Source: Lachnospiraceae bacterium
GTDB lineage: Bacteria; Bacillota; Clostridia; Lachnospirales; Lachnospiraceae
DNA length: 42,822 nt
Reading direction: 5' to 3'
Assembly (NCBI GenBank): GCA_017513125.1
Contig: JAFWDI010000013.1
Span: 1-42,822, forward strand
In this document: positions 7,049 to 15,104 of the stretch, piece by piece
Layout: each line of letters starts with the position of its first letter
Position numbering within the stretch: the first letter of the stretch is position 1
The notes under the pieces: model-generated
What the model was told of the DNA's origin: nothing
What the model saw: the letters and a program-made list of their open reading frames with translations, nothing else
The model's database searches: none
Position numbers and translations under genes: made by a program

Positions 7049-7543
7049 ATGAGCGTTTCATTGCGTGAGATGAAGCCGGAAGATATGCCGGCGGTCCTGG
7101 AGATCTGGAACCAGGTGGTCGAAGAGGGCGGATCGATTCCGTTCGAGGAGCCGCTGGACGAGGGCTTTCTCGGGATGATCCTGGCGGACGCGGAGAGCTA
7201 TGTGGCAGTGGAAGCGTCGGATTCCGGAGAGGCTGTTGTCGGCATGTACTGCGTGCATCCGAACATCCTCGGCCGCTGCTCGCATGTCGCGAACGCGACC
7301 TACCTCGTGGCGGCGGGGCACCGCGGAAAGCACATCGGTGAGATGATGGTGCTCGACAGCATCGAAAAAGCGCGGAAGGCGGGCTTCCGCGCGATCCAGT
7401 TCAACGGCGTCGTGAAGTCGAACGTCCACGCTGTGAACCTCTATAAGCGCTGCGGCTTCGAGGTGGTCGGCGAGATCCCGGAGAGCTTCCGGGTGAAGGA
7501 CGGGCACTACGAGAACGGGCTGGTCATGTACCGGAAGCTGTAA
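7049..7543 (+). CDS. GNAT-family N-acetyltransferase
   Basis: The 164-residue protein is a single GNAT domain. The acetyl-CoA pyrophosphate loop is the RGKHIGEMMV segment at about residues 92-101, and the late motif (NLYKRCGFEVVGEIP) matches the C-terminal beta-strand region. SD GGAGAGGAGG precedes ATG. Its substrate cannot be told from sequence. The gene overlaps the 3' end of the convergent dehydrogenase gene by 20 bp, so the two transcripts are antisense to each other at their ends. Confidence 0.85.
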   Translation: MSVSLREMKPEDMPAVLEIWNQVVEEGGSIPFEEPLDEGFLGMILADAESYVAVEASDSGEAVVGMYCVHPNILGRCSHVANATYLVAAGHRGKHIGEMMVLDSIEKARKAGFRAIQFNGVVKSNVHAVNLYKRCGFEVVGEIPESFRVKDGHYENGLVMYRKL

Positions 7544-8489
7544 ACGGCTCCTCCGGCAGCTCCCACTCGCAGAACTTCCAGTACGGGGCGTTCACCCGCT
7601 CCGTGTAGGCGTCCATGTCGACGCCCCTCCAGTCGTAAAATCCCTGACCGGCCTTCTGACCGGTCTTTCCTTCGGCGATCAGCTCGTCGATCACGGGCGG
7701 CACGTCCTTCCGGTCACTGATCACCGGGAAGATGTTCGCGCAGCCCGCGCGGTTCAGAGCCAGCCCGCCGTTGTCGAAATGCTCGAAGATTCCGATCGAG
7801 CTGTAGCGCGGGCAGAAGCTGTAGTTCAGGGCGGTGTCGATGTCGCGCGGATCGCAGATGCCCTCCTCGACGAGCGCGAGGCACTCGCGCCAGAGCGCGA
7901 ACTGCAGCCGGTTCCCGATGAAACCGGGCGTGGGCTTCTTCAGCACGACGGGCTTTCTGCCCATCGACTCGAGGAACTCCTTCGCGAACTCCAGAACCCC
8001 GTCCGCGGTCTGCGGACCCCGGCAGAGCTCGTAGTAGGGGACGATGTGCGCAGGATTGAACGGATGCGTGACGATGATCCGGTCCGCGTACTTCCCGGCG
8101 CCCTCCGCCAGCCGCTCCGGCACGATGGACGAGCTCACGGAGCAGATCGCCCGCACTTTCGGGCAATGCTCCCCGATCAGCCGGTACACCCCGTGCTTCA
8201 CCTCCGCGTCCTCCGCGACGCACTCGAAGACGATCTCCGCGTCCGTCATTTCATCATAGCCGCGCGCGACGGACAGGTAGCTGCGGCAGATGCCGATCTG
8301 CTCCTCCGTCACGAGCCCGTGTTCGAGGAACTGGCGGAAATGTCCCTCATACGTGTTCCGGAACCGCTCTTCGGACGCGTCCGAGCGGGCGAAGACCGCT
8401 GTGGGATGTCCGTGCCCGGTCGTGAGGACCGCGAGCGCGGAGGCGATCATGCCTGTGCCGATGACGGCGATACTGGTACTGGTCTTCAT
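7524..8489 (-). CDS. 3-hydroxyacyl-CoA dehydrogenase family protein
   Basis: The 321-residue product has an N-terminal Rossmann fold (AVIGTGMIASALA, residues about 7-19) and a C-terminal helical dimerization domain, with PFNPAHIVPYYELCRG containing the catalytic His region and PGFIGNRLQFALWRE typical of the family. Start ATG 8489 has GGGAG 8 bases upstream; the frame remains open to 8705 but that extension runs through the promoter. Members oxidise 3-hydroxyacyl-CoA or 3-hydroxy acids (for example L-gulonate or carnitine) with NAD. No acyl-CoA genes lie near, so a small hydroxy acid is as likely as an acyl-CoA. It is divergent from the transketolase/RuBisCO-like operon. Confidence 0.8.
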   Translation of the reverse strand: MKTSTSIAVIGTGMIASALAVLTTGHGHPTAVFARSDASEERFRNTYEGHFRQFLEHGLVTEEQIGICRSYLSVARGYDEMTDAEIVFECVAEDAEVKHGVYRLIGEHCPKVRAICSVSSSIVPERLAEGAGKYADRIIVTHPFNPAHIVPYYELCRGPQTADGVLEFAKEFLESMGRKPVVLKKPTPGFIGNRLQFALWRECLALVEEGICDPRDIDTALNYSFCPRYSSIGIFEHFDNGGLALNRAGCANIFPVISDRKDVPPVIDELIAEGKTGQKAGQGFYDWRGVDMDAYTERVNAPYWKFCEWELPEEPFTASGT

Positions 8490-8580
8490 CTGAATTCTCC
8501 CATGATCATGATAAGGAAAGTGTTTGTGCGCCTGCGGCGCCCGGCATATGGGCGGCCAGGAGCCTTCGTTTCCGAAAATG

Positions 8581-8607
8581 TGACCTTGAGAACCGTCCCC
8601 AATGTCA
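8581..8607. repeat. 27-bp imperfect palindrome, REP-like or operator
   Basis: TGACCTTG (8581-8588) mirrors CAATGTCA (8600-8607), with a centre that reads GGGGACGGTTC on the minus strand. The GGGGACGGTTC word is familiar to me from REP-like elements associated with Y1 transposases in Clostridia. It also sits exactly where the dehydrogenase transcript would start, so it may act as an operator. No second copy was seen in the window. Confidence 0.4.
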
Positions 8608-8612
8608 TACTC

Positions 8613-8641
8613 ATTATACCAAATCGCCCGATGCGGTGATA
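8613..8641 (-). promoter_or_regulatory. Promoter of the dehydrogenase gene
   Basis: On the minus strand a perfect -10 TATAAT (8613-8618) has only a weak -35 (TATCAC, 8636-8641) at 17 bp. The predicted start falls at the edge of the 8581-8607 palindrome. Confidence 0.4.
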
Positions 8642-8730
8642 CAATAACAGGGAATACGGCCGGAAACGGACAGCGGTCTTTTATGCCGTTCCCGGATGAC
8701 AGCATTAGTCTTTGAGAAAAGGAGAATGTG

Positions 8731-9723
8731 ATGAATCAAAAGCAGGAACTGGAAGTCCGGCGCGCGGCGGACCGCATCCGTCTGCGCGTTCTGGAGCACA
8801 CGGTCTCGCAGAACGGAGGATACCTGAGCCAGGCATGCTCCTCGGCGGATCTGTTCGCGACGCTCTACATGCGCGTCCTGAAGCTGGCGAAGCTGGATAA
8901 GCCTCTGATGCCTAAGAAGTTTAAGGCCGTCCCCGGCCCGAAGCAGAAGGCCGTCACCGGCGCACGCTTTAACGGAAACGGCAGCCCCGACTGCGACAGC
9001 TTCATCCTGTCGCCCGCGCAGTACGCGCTCGTGCTTTACGCGGCGCTGATCGAGACCGGGCGCATGGATGCGCGCGCTATGAAGGAGTATAACAAGGACG
9101 GCAGCTCGGTCGAGATGATCGGCGCGGAGCATTCGCCCGGCATGGAGGTCACGACCGGATCGCTGGGCCAGGGCATCTCGCAGGCGGCCGGCATTGCCTT
9201 CGCGCGGAAGGTGCGCGGGGATAAGGGCCGCGTCGTCGTGATGCTTTCCGACGGCGAGTGCCAGTCCGGAGAGTTCTGGGAGGCGGTCCAGGCGGCCAGC
9301 TACCACGATCTCGGGAATCTGATCTGCTTCGTGGACGTGAACGGCTTCCAGTGCGACGGAAAGATGACCACGGTCATGAACCTGGAGCCCTTCGATGACC
9401 GTCTGCGCGCGTTCGGCGCGCGGGTGTTCCGCATCGACGGACATGACGTGCAGGAGATCGAGCGCATCGCGAAGATGCGTCCTTCGAAGAAGCCGACCTT
9501 TGTGCTCTGCGACACGGACCCGACCCGGGGCCTGCCGTTCCTGAAGGAGCGCTATCCGAAGTTCCACTATGTGCGCTTCCTGGATCCGAAGGACCGCGAG
9601 CGCTACCGCGGATATTACGAGAAGCTGGCGGCGAAGGGAGACCTGACCGCCACGGCGGCGATCGAGGCGGAGAAGGCGGCGGCCGAAAAAGCCGCGGCCC
9701 ATGCAGCGGGAAAGGAGGCGTGA
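8731..9723 (+). CDS. Transketolase, N-terminal (thiamine-diphosphate-binding) subunit, divergent
   Basis: The 330-residue protein carries the PP half of a split transketolase. The ThDP/Mg motif is SDGECQSGEFWEAVQ to DVNGFQCDG, where the usual GDG begins with Ser. The substrate-site sequence SKGH of ordinary transketolases is replaced by SPAQ (FILSPAQYALVLYAAL), so a conserved His is absent. TTGSLGQGISQAAG is the second conserved block. ATG 8731 is preferred to GTG 8728 because of AGGAG at 8720-8724. The C-terminal 30 residues are Ala/Lys/Glu-rich. The partner subunit starts 3 bases after the stop, and a RuBisCO-like gene follows, so the complex probably serves a special sugar-phosphate pathway. 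Confidence 0.85.
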   Translation: MNQKQELEVRRAADRIRLRVLEHTVSQNGGYLSQACSSADLFATLYMRVLKLAKLDKPLMPKKFKAVPGPKQKAVTGARFNGNGSPDCDSFILSPAQYALVLYAALIETGRMDARAMKEYNKDGSSVEMIGAEHSPGMEVTTGSLGQGISQAAGIAFARKVRGDKGRVVVMLSDGECQSGEFWEAVQAASYHDLGNLICFVDVNGFQCDGKMTTVMNLEPFDDRLRAFGARVFRIDGHDVQEIERIAKMRPSKKPTFVLCDTDPTRGLPFLKERYPKFHYVRFLDPKDRERYRGYYEKLAAKGDLTATAAIEAEKAAAEKAAAHAAGKEA

Positions 9724-9725
9724 CC

Positions 9726-10739
9726 ATGGAGATCCTGAAGAAAGTTCATTCCAGAAACATCGTCAAATGGGCGAAGAATAAAAAAGACGTCTACGTCCTT
9801 TCCGCGGACCTGACCAGTTCGGTCGAGGCGGACCTGTTCCGCGACACGTATCCGGACCGGTTCCTGTCCATGGGCATCGCTGAGCAGAACATGCTCGCGT
9901 TCGCGGGCGGCATGGCGCGCGAGGGGCTGACCCCGTTCGTGCACACGTTCGCGGTCTTCATCTACCGCCGCGCGTTCGACCAGATCGCAATGTCGGTCGC
10001 CTATCCGAACCTGCCCGTGAAGATGGTCGGCTTCCTGCCCGGCGTGCTGACGCCCGGCGGCGCGACGCATCAGGCCATCGAGGACGTCGCGGTCATGCGG
10101 GCGCTCCCGAACATGACCATCCTCGAAACCGGCGACGCGACAGAAGTCGAGTCCGTGCTCGACGTGGCCTATAAGGTGAAGGGCCCGGTCTACATCCGCA
10201 TGCTGCGCGGCGAGATCCCGCGCCTGTTCGACCCGGCGGAGCCCATGCAGTTCGGAAAGGCCCGCGTGCTGAACGAGGAGAAGAAGCCGGACTTCGTGCT
10301 GGTGTCCTCGGGCATCTGCACCGAGGAAGGCATGCGCGCGAGACTGGCGCTGGCCGACCACGGCGTGAAGATCACGCATTACCACATTTCGACGCTGAAG
10401 CCGTTCGACCACCCGGAGATCATGGAGGCGATCGCGAACAGCAAATACGGCTGCATTACCTTCGAGAACCACAGCATCATCGGCGGTCTGGGCAGCATCG
10501 TCGCGGAGTGCATGGCGGAAGCCGGCCCCGGGAAGAAGCTGTATCGGATCGGCCTGAAGGACACGTTCGTGCACGGCGCCTCGAAGGCGTACCTGATGAA
10601 GGAATACGGCATCGACGCGATGTCCATGATCGCGCTCGTGGAGGGTGTGACCGGGAAGGAGTACGGCATCGAAGAGCACGACCTGGCGGAGACCTACACG
10701 CCCGCGATCCACAGCGACGCGAAGGCGGAGGCGCTGTAA
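9726..10739 (+). CDS. Transketolase, C-terminal (pyrimidine-binding) subunit
   Basis: The product is 337 residues from ATG 9726 (AAAGGAGG upstream; a GTG at 9720 is also in frame). It contains the catalytic glutamate in GIAEQNM, which activates the thiamine ring of the partner subunit, the loop TPGGATHQAIEDVAVMRALP, and a C-terminal regulatory-type domain (ENHSIIGGLGSIVAE). It is translationally coupled to the N-terminal subunit. The two subunits should form an alpha2beta2 enzyme that moves a two-carbon ketol unit. The next gene starts 17 bases after its stop. Confidence 0.87.
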   Translation: MEILKKVHSRNIVKWAKNKKDVYVLSADLTSSVEADLFRDTYPDRFLSMGIAEQNMLAFAGGMAREGLTPFVHTFAVFIYRRAFDQIAMSVAYPNLPVKMVGFLPGVLTPGGATHQAIEDVAVMRALPNMTILETGDATEVESVLDVAYKVKGPVYIRMLRGEIPRLFDPAEPMQFGKARVLNEEKKPDFVLVSSGICTEEGMRARLALADHGVKITHYHISTLKPFDHPEIMEAIANSKYGCITFENHSIIGGLGSIVAECMAEAGPGKKLYRIGLKDTFVHGASKAYLMKEYGIDAMSMIALVEGVTGKEYGIEEHDLAETYTPAIHSDAKAEAL

Positions 10740-10756
10740 AGGCGAGGGAGGCATTT

Positions 10757-11926
10757 ATGCACTTCGAACATTATGACAATGATCGGCTGAAAGCCCAGCT
10801 GTCCGGCGAGCGCTTCACCGTGACCTACGAGCTGACCGGGACCGAGGCCGAGTGCCGGACCATCGCGAACGAGATCTGTGTCGAGCAGTCCATCGAGTTC
10901 CCGGTGGCGGCGACGCCCGCGGGAGACATCATTGACCAGATCGTCGGGCGCATCGAGGAGTTCACGCAGACCGCGGAGAACACCTGGCGCGCGGACATCA
11001 GCTTCGCGGTCGAGAACACCGCGGGAGAATTCACGCAGTTCCTGAACGTGCTGATGGGGAACTTCAGCATTAAGCTGAACGCGCGGATCATCGATCTGCA
11101 GCTGTCCCCGTCGGTGCTGGCTCTGACGAAAGGGCCGCGGTTCGGTATTGACGGTATCCGCGAGATGGTCGGCGAGCCGGAACTGCCGCTTTTGATGACG
11201 GCCCTGAAGCCCATGGGCATGGCGCCGTCGGATCTCGGAGAGCTCGCGTACACGTTCGCGGCGAACGGCCTGCAGGTCATCAAGGACGACCACGGCCTGT
11301 CCGACCAGGTCTACGCGCCGTTCGAGGACCGCGTGAAGGCCTGCTGCGAGGGCGTGAAGCGCGCTTATGAGGAGACCGGGAACCGCTGCCTGTACGTTCC
11401 GAACGTGACCGGCCCCGCGGAGGTGCTCCGTGACCGCGCATGGTTCGCGGTGGAGCAGGGCGCGGGCGGCATCATGGTCGCGCCGGGGCTCATCGGCCTG
11501 GATATGATGCGTTCGCTGGCGGAAGACGATACGATCGGCGTGCCGGTGTTCTCGCATCCGGCGTTCGGCGGGTGCTACTACATTAATCGCCAGACATTCT
11601 CGATCGAGATGTTTAACGGCCTGATCACGAGACTGGCCGGCGCGGACGCGGTCATCTTCCCGAACTACGGAGGACGGTTCGCGTTCACGAAGGAGGAGTG
11701 CCTGGGGATCGCCCGCGAGGGAAAGCGTGACCTGGGCGGCATGAAGACATTGTTCCCGTGCCCGTCGGGCGGCATGCAGATCGACCGGATCGGCGACATG
11801 CTCGAGACCTACAGTCGCGACATCATGCTGCTGATCGGCGGCGGACTGTTTACGTACGGACCCGACCTGGCGGAGAACTGCCGGGCGTTCCGCGACGCGA
11901 TGTACAGGGCATGCGGCCGCGAATGA
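10757..11926 (+). CDS. RuBisCO-like protein (form IV-type large subunit homologue)
   Basis: The 389-residue product has the RuBisCO N-terminal ferredoxin-like domain (1-120) and the C-terminal TIM barrel. Lys151 in TALKPMG matches the catalytic Lys175 of RuBisCO, but the second Lys of that box is Met. The carbamylation motif is IKDDH (175-179): Lys and both Asp are kept while the metal ligand Glu204 is His. SGG (337-339) and GGG (361-363) keep the phosphate-binding loops. Hence no CO2 fixation is expected. Related enzymes decarboxylate or isomerise enolisable sugar acids or sugar-acid phosphates (OiaC/OiaX/OiaT in apionate pathways). ATG 10757 has GGGAGG upstream. It shares an operon with a split transketolase. 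Confidence 0.85.
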   Translation: MHFEHYDNDRLKAQLSGERFTVTYELTGTEAECRTIANEICVEQSIEFPVAATPAGDIIDQIVGRIEEFTQTAENTWRADISFAVENTAGEFTQFLNVLMGNFSIKLNARIIDLQLSPSVLALTKGPRFGIDGIREMVGEPELPLLMTALKPMGMAPSDLGELAYTFAANGLQVIKDDHGLSDQVYAPFEDRVKACCEGVKRAYEETGNRCLYVPNVTGPAEVLRDRAWFAVEQGAGGIMVAPGLIGLDMMRSLAEDDTIGVPVFSHPAFGGCYYINRQTFSIEMFNGLITRLAGADAVIFPNYGGRFAFTKEECLGIAREGKRDLGGMKTLFPCPSGGMQIDRIGDMLETYSRDIMLLIGGGLFTYGPDLAENCRAFRDAMYRACGRE

Positions 11927-12013
11927 GCGGCGAAGAGATCATTTTCAGGAGATCGCGGCGGAGCGGTCATCCGGAACCATGATCGCAGAGATCATCATTG
12001 TAAGGAGAATACT

Positions 12014-12289
12014 ATGGACGACGAGAAGATCTTACTGGAGTTTGACGACGGCGAAGAGATCGAGGTCGACGTGCTCGGGACGTTCGAGACGGACGGCCGC
12101 GAGTATGTCGCGGTGGCCCCGGACGACGAGAGCGGGGACGTGTTCCTGTTCCGGCTCGAGGAGAGCGCGAAGAGCGAGGATAATGAGTACGGCCTGGCCG
12201 ACATCACCGACGACGCGGAGTTCGAGCGCGTGAGCGCGGCGTTTGACGCGCTGCTCGAGGAAGGCGAGGATGACGAGCCGGAGGAGTGA
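12014..12289 (+). CDS. DUF1292 family small acidic protein
   Basis: The 91-residue, very acidic protein (about a third Asp and Glu) matches the DUF1292 pattern: ILLEFDDGEEIEVDVLGTFETDGREYVAVAP followed by a strand of VFLFRLEE and a tail of acidic helices. Function is unknown in the family, which is widespread in Bacillota, often near yrzL/yqgF-type genes. SD TAAGGAG is strong. A ferredoxin gene follows after 3 bases, so the two are co-translated. Confidence 0.85.
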   Translation: MDDEKILLEFDDGEEIEVDVLGTFETDGREYVAVAPDDESGDVFLFRLEESAKSEDNEYGLADITDDAEFERVSAAFDALLEEGEDDEPEE

Positions 12290-12292
12290 CCC

Positions 12293-12481
12293 GTGTACGT
12301 GACGGATGAGTGCACTCTGTGCGAATCGTGCTTCCTGGTGTGTCCGGCAGGTGCGATCTATGAAGACGAAGAAGCGGGCCGCGCGGCAGTTCTGGAGGCT
12401 GCCTGCGTGAACTGCGGCGTCTGCATGGCCGAATGCCCGGAGAACGCGATCCATAAAGGAAAGCCGCCGAGGGAAGGCTGA
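12293..12481 (+). CDS. 2[4Fe-4S] ferredoxin
   Basis: The 62-residue protein has two classical cluster motifs, CTLCESCFLVCP and CVNCGVCMAECP, each CxxCxxCxxxCP, so it should carry two [4Fe-4S] clusters and shuttle single electrons at low potential. It starts with GTG at 12293, with the SD GGAGGAG supplied by the end of the DUF1292 gene. No obvious redox partner lies next to it; the flavoprotein at 41152 is too far away to link by position. Confidence 0.88.
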   Translation: MYVTDECTLCESCFLVCPAGAIYEDEEAGRAAVLEAACVNCGVCMAECPENAIHKGKPPREG

Positions 12482-12536
12482 TCGTTCTGCGGCAGGCCGC
12501 GGCATGTATGAAGGCATTTATGAAAAGGAGATTATG

Positions 12537-13334
12537 ATGTACGAACCTTATGACCTTCCGTATCCCGATCCGGACGCGTATCTGGCGCGCATCGGGATCA
12601 CCGAAAGGCCCGAGCCCACTGCCGAAAACCTGGACCGCCTGGTCTATGCGCACCTGACCCATGTGCCGTTCGAAGACCTGAACCAGTCTCTGTTCGGCCG
12701 GCCCATCTCCCTGAAGACCGCGGACCTGTTCGAGAAGATCGTCGTGCAGAAGCGCGGCGGCTACTGCTTCGAGCAGAATATGGCGTTCCGCCGCCTGCTG
12801 AAGGATCTGGGCTACGACTCGGAGCCGGTCTACGCGCGCGTCCTGTGGGCCGATGATCCGATGCCTCCGGTCAGCCACTGCGCGATCCTGACCCGGATCG
12901 AGGGCGAAGATTTCTACCGTTACTGCGACGTGGGCTTCGGCGGGCCGGCACCCGCGGGGACGATCCCGGTGATCCCGGACACGGAAACGGCGGTCTGCGG
13001 CGAGACATGGCTCCTGAAGCGGCACGAGAGCGGCTGGATGGATCTGAGCCTGAAGAAGCCGGACGGGACCGTAGAGCCGGAGATTCGCTTCTGCCCGAAC
13101 CGGACCGTGCCGCAGGACTTCATTGCCCCGAACTACTACCTTTCGGAGAGCCCGGAGTCGCCGTTTAAGCAGTTCATCATGGTGAACCTGCGGACGGAGA
13201 CAGGGTCGCTGGCATTGACGGTCGATAAGCTGACCGTCCGCGAGGGCGGCGAAGTGACCGAGATCGAAGTCCCGGACCGGGATGCGCTGTTTGCGGTCCT
13301 GGAAAAATACTACGGGATGACGTTTGAGAACTGA
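12537..13334 (+). CDS. Arylamine N-acetyltransferase (copy 1)
   Basis: The 265-residue product has the whole NAT catalytic triad: Cys in RGGYCFEQN, His in PVSHCAILT and Asp in YCDVGFGG. These enzymes move acetyl groups from acetyl-CoA to arylamines or hydrazines through a Cys thioester; in some bacteria relatives act on polyketide or amide bonds. Two ATGs (12534, 12537) follow AAAGGAG, and 12537 has the better spacing. A UUCG-loop terminator follows at 13344. The next gene is a paralogue. Confidence 0.85.
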   Translation: MYEPYDLPYPDPDAYLARIGITERPEPTAENLDRLVYAHLTHVPFEDLNQSLFGRPISLKTADLFEKIVVQKRGGYCFEQNMAFRRLLKDLGYDSEPVYARVLWADDPMPPVSHCAILTRIEGEDFYRYCDVGFGGPAPAGTIPVIPDTETAVCGETWLLKRHESGWMDLSLKKPDGTVEPEIRFCPNRTVPQDFIAPNYYLSESPESPFKQFIMVNLRTETGSLALTVDKLTVREGGEVTEIEVPDRDALFAVLEKYYGMTFEN

Positions 13335-13343
13335 CACGGAACA

Positions 13344-13373
13344 GCCCCGGCTTCGGCCGGGGCGTTTGATTTC
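13344..13373 (+). terminator. Terminator with UUCG tetraloop
   Basis: GCCCCGGC (13344-13351), TTCG loop, GCCGGGGC (13356-13363), then GTTTGATTT. It separates the two NAT genes and implies a separate promoter or partial read-through for the second. Confidence 0.75.
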
Positions 13374-13390
13374 GATACGGAGGGACTGCT

Positions 13391-14206
13391 GTGTACGAAG
13401 AGTATAACGCGCACATTCCGGACATCCGCGCGTATCTGGACCGCATCGGGATCGCGGAGATCCCGGAGCCGACGATCGAAAATCTGAACCGGCTGATCTG
13501 GAACCACCAGATGCACATTCCGTTCGAGACGATCGACTCGGCGGTGTTTCACATCCCCATCTCGCTGCGCATCGACGACATCTTCGAAAAGCTGATCGTT
13601 CGGAAGCGCGGCGGCTACTGCCATGAGCAGAACGCGCTGCTCTGCCAGCTGCTGAAGGATCTGGGGTATGACGCGGACTCGTCCTTCGGGCGGATCATCC
13701 GCGGGGCGGACTACCGACCGTTTGCGACGCACCGGACCATCATCGTGAAGGATCCGGGCGAGGATTTCGAGCGGTTCGTGGACGTCGGCATGGGAGGGCC
13801 GCTGCCGCCGGCCGCGTATCCGCTGGCCGACGGGCATGAGGAGACCTGGTTCGGAACGACGTTCCGCATCCATCGGAGCGAAGAGCACTGGTGGATGATG
13901 TGCACGGTCGGGCCGGACGGGAGCGAGACCAGACAGCTCGAACTCTGCGACATCCGACAGCGCCCGGAAGAGTTCATCCCGGCGAACTACTACTGTTCGA
14001 CGAGTCCGGAGCATGACTTTACGCACGTCCGCATCGTGAATCAGCGGACGGGAAACGGCATCCTGAGTCTGATGCACGATCATCTGACCATCCATAAGGG
14101 AGCGGAGAAGACGATCATCGACATTCCGGACGAGGAGACGTTCTTCCGCGTGGTGGAAGAGTATTTCGGGATGACGCTTACTGCTCCAGAGGCAGCCAGT
14201 TCATGA
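13391..14206 (+). CDS. Arylamine N-acetyltransferase (copy 2)
   Basis: The 271-residue paralogue of the upstream gene shares its layout (DIRAYLDRIGI..., NLNRLIWNHQMHIPFE) and the triad Cys in RGGYCHEQN, His in FATHRTIIV and Asp in FVDVGMGG. It starts with GTG 13391 after GGAGGGA. The two proteins are clearly homologous but well diverged, so the duplication is old and substrates may differ. Its 3' end overlaps the convergent esterase gene by 29 bp. Confidence 0.83.
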   Translation: MYEEYNAHIPDIRAYLDRIGIAEIPEPTIENLNRLIWNHQMHIPFETIDSAVFHIPISLRIDDIFEKLIVRKRGGYCHEQNALLCQLLKDLGYDADSSFGRIIRGADYRPFATHRTIIVKDPGEDFERFVDVGMGGPLPPAAYPLADGHEETWFGTTFRIHRSEEHWWMMCTVGPDGSETRQLELCDIRQRPEEFIPANYYCSTSPEHDFTHVRIVNQRTGNGILSLMHDHLTIHKGAEKTIIDIPDEETFFRVVEEYFGMTLTAPEAASS

Positions 14207-14972
14207 ACGCCTGGATCTCCTGTTCCCAGAAATCCCAGTCGTGCGCGCCGGGAGTCTCGACGTAGGTCAAGCCGAACCCGCAGTCTCTCAGGTGATCACG
14301 GAATTCGCGGTTCACTTCGAGGAACGGATCCTCCGTCCCGATCGACAGGTAAAATTCAGGCAGGCGGGCGCCGCTTCGCCCGACGGTCTCCGCCAGCGTG
14401 TTATAGTCGTTCGGGCCGCCGCGGTACAGCTCTTCGGGTCCGCAGAACTCTTCCATGTAGCTGCGCTTCGAATAGAAGGCCTCCCCGGAGTCGTCCGCCG
14501 GGTAGGGATCCGTCATGAACGCGCCGGAGAACGACCCGACGCGGCTGAAGGTCTCCGGATAGCGCAGGCCGGTCAGGACCGAACCGATGCCGCCCATGGA
14601 AAGCCCCGCGACGTAGGTGTCTTCGCGCTCGGGCGAGAGGCGGAAGAGGGTCCGCGTGTAGCGCACGAGTTCGTCGCCCACGAACTGTCCCATGAGGTTC
14701 CGGCCGGGAACATTGTCGTCATACCAGCGGTTCTCGCCCGCGGGCAGAATCACCGCGAGACGGTGTGCCTGTGCCCAGCGGCGCAGCCTGGTGTTCGTGA
14801 GCCAGTCATACTCGCCGCCGTGCACGCCGTGCAGCAGATAGAGCGTCTTAAACGGCGTGAGATCGCGGTAGGAGCAAACGCCGTCGGGCTGGTCGTCGAC
14901 CGGGATGATGGCATTTACATTTACCGAGCGCATCATGGATTCCGAGAAAAAGTTGAAATTTACCAGAGCCAT
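14178..14972 (-). CDS. Alpha/beta-hydrolase, esterase D / acetylxylan-esterase-like
   Basis: The 264-residue protein has no signal peptide. The nucleophile elbow is GLSMGG (Ser), an oxyanion region is LYLLHGVHGG, the acid is probably Asp in IGTEDPFLE and the His is in PGAHDWDFWE. This is the pattern of putative esterase family (PF00756) proteins including acetyl- and feruloyl-esterases. ATG 14972 is chosen; AAAAGGACGG lies upstream, and the frame upstream to 15038 is probably untranslated. Substrates are likely acyl groups on small sugars or plant-derived esters. Confidence 0.82.
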   Translation of the reverse strand: MALVNFNFFSESMMRSVNVNAIIPVDDQPDGVCSYRDLTPFKTLYLLHGVHGGEYDWLTNTRLRRWAQAHRLAVILPAGENRWYDDNVPGRNLMGQFVGDELVRYTRTLFRLSPEREDTYVAGLSMGGIGSVLTGLRYPETFSRVGSFSGAFMTDPYPADDSGEAFYSKRSYMEEFCGPEELYRGGPNDYNTLAETVGRSGARLPEFYLSIGTEDPFLEVNREFRDHLRDCGFGLTYVETPGAHDWDFWEQEIQAFMNWLPLEQ

Positions 14973-15104
14973 GGGGACACCGTCCTTTTCTTTTGATGGT
15001 TTCATTATAGGCGCGGGGGCGGGAGAGGGCAATGACATGGACGTGAGGAAGCGTGGCGTTCCGGCGATTCTGCGCTATAATACATTCTTAAGGAGTCCGT
15101 GGTT

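Noticed and set aside
10757..11926. True CO2-fixing RuBisCO
   Set aside because: One active-site Lys and the metal-ligand Glu are replaced, and no phosphoribulokinase or small subunit is present in the window.
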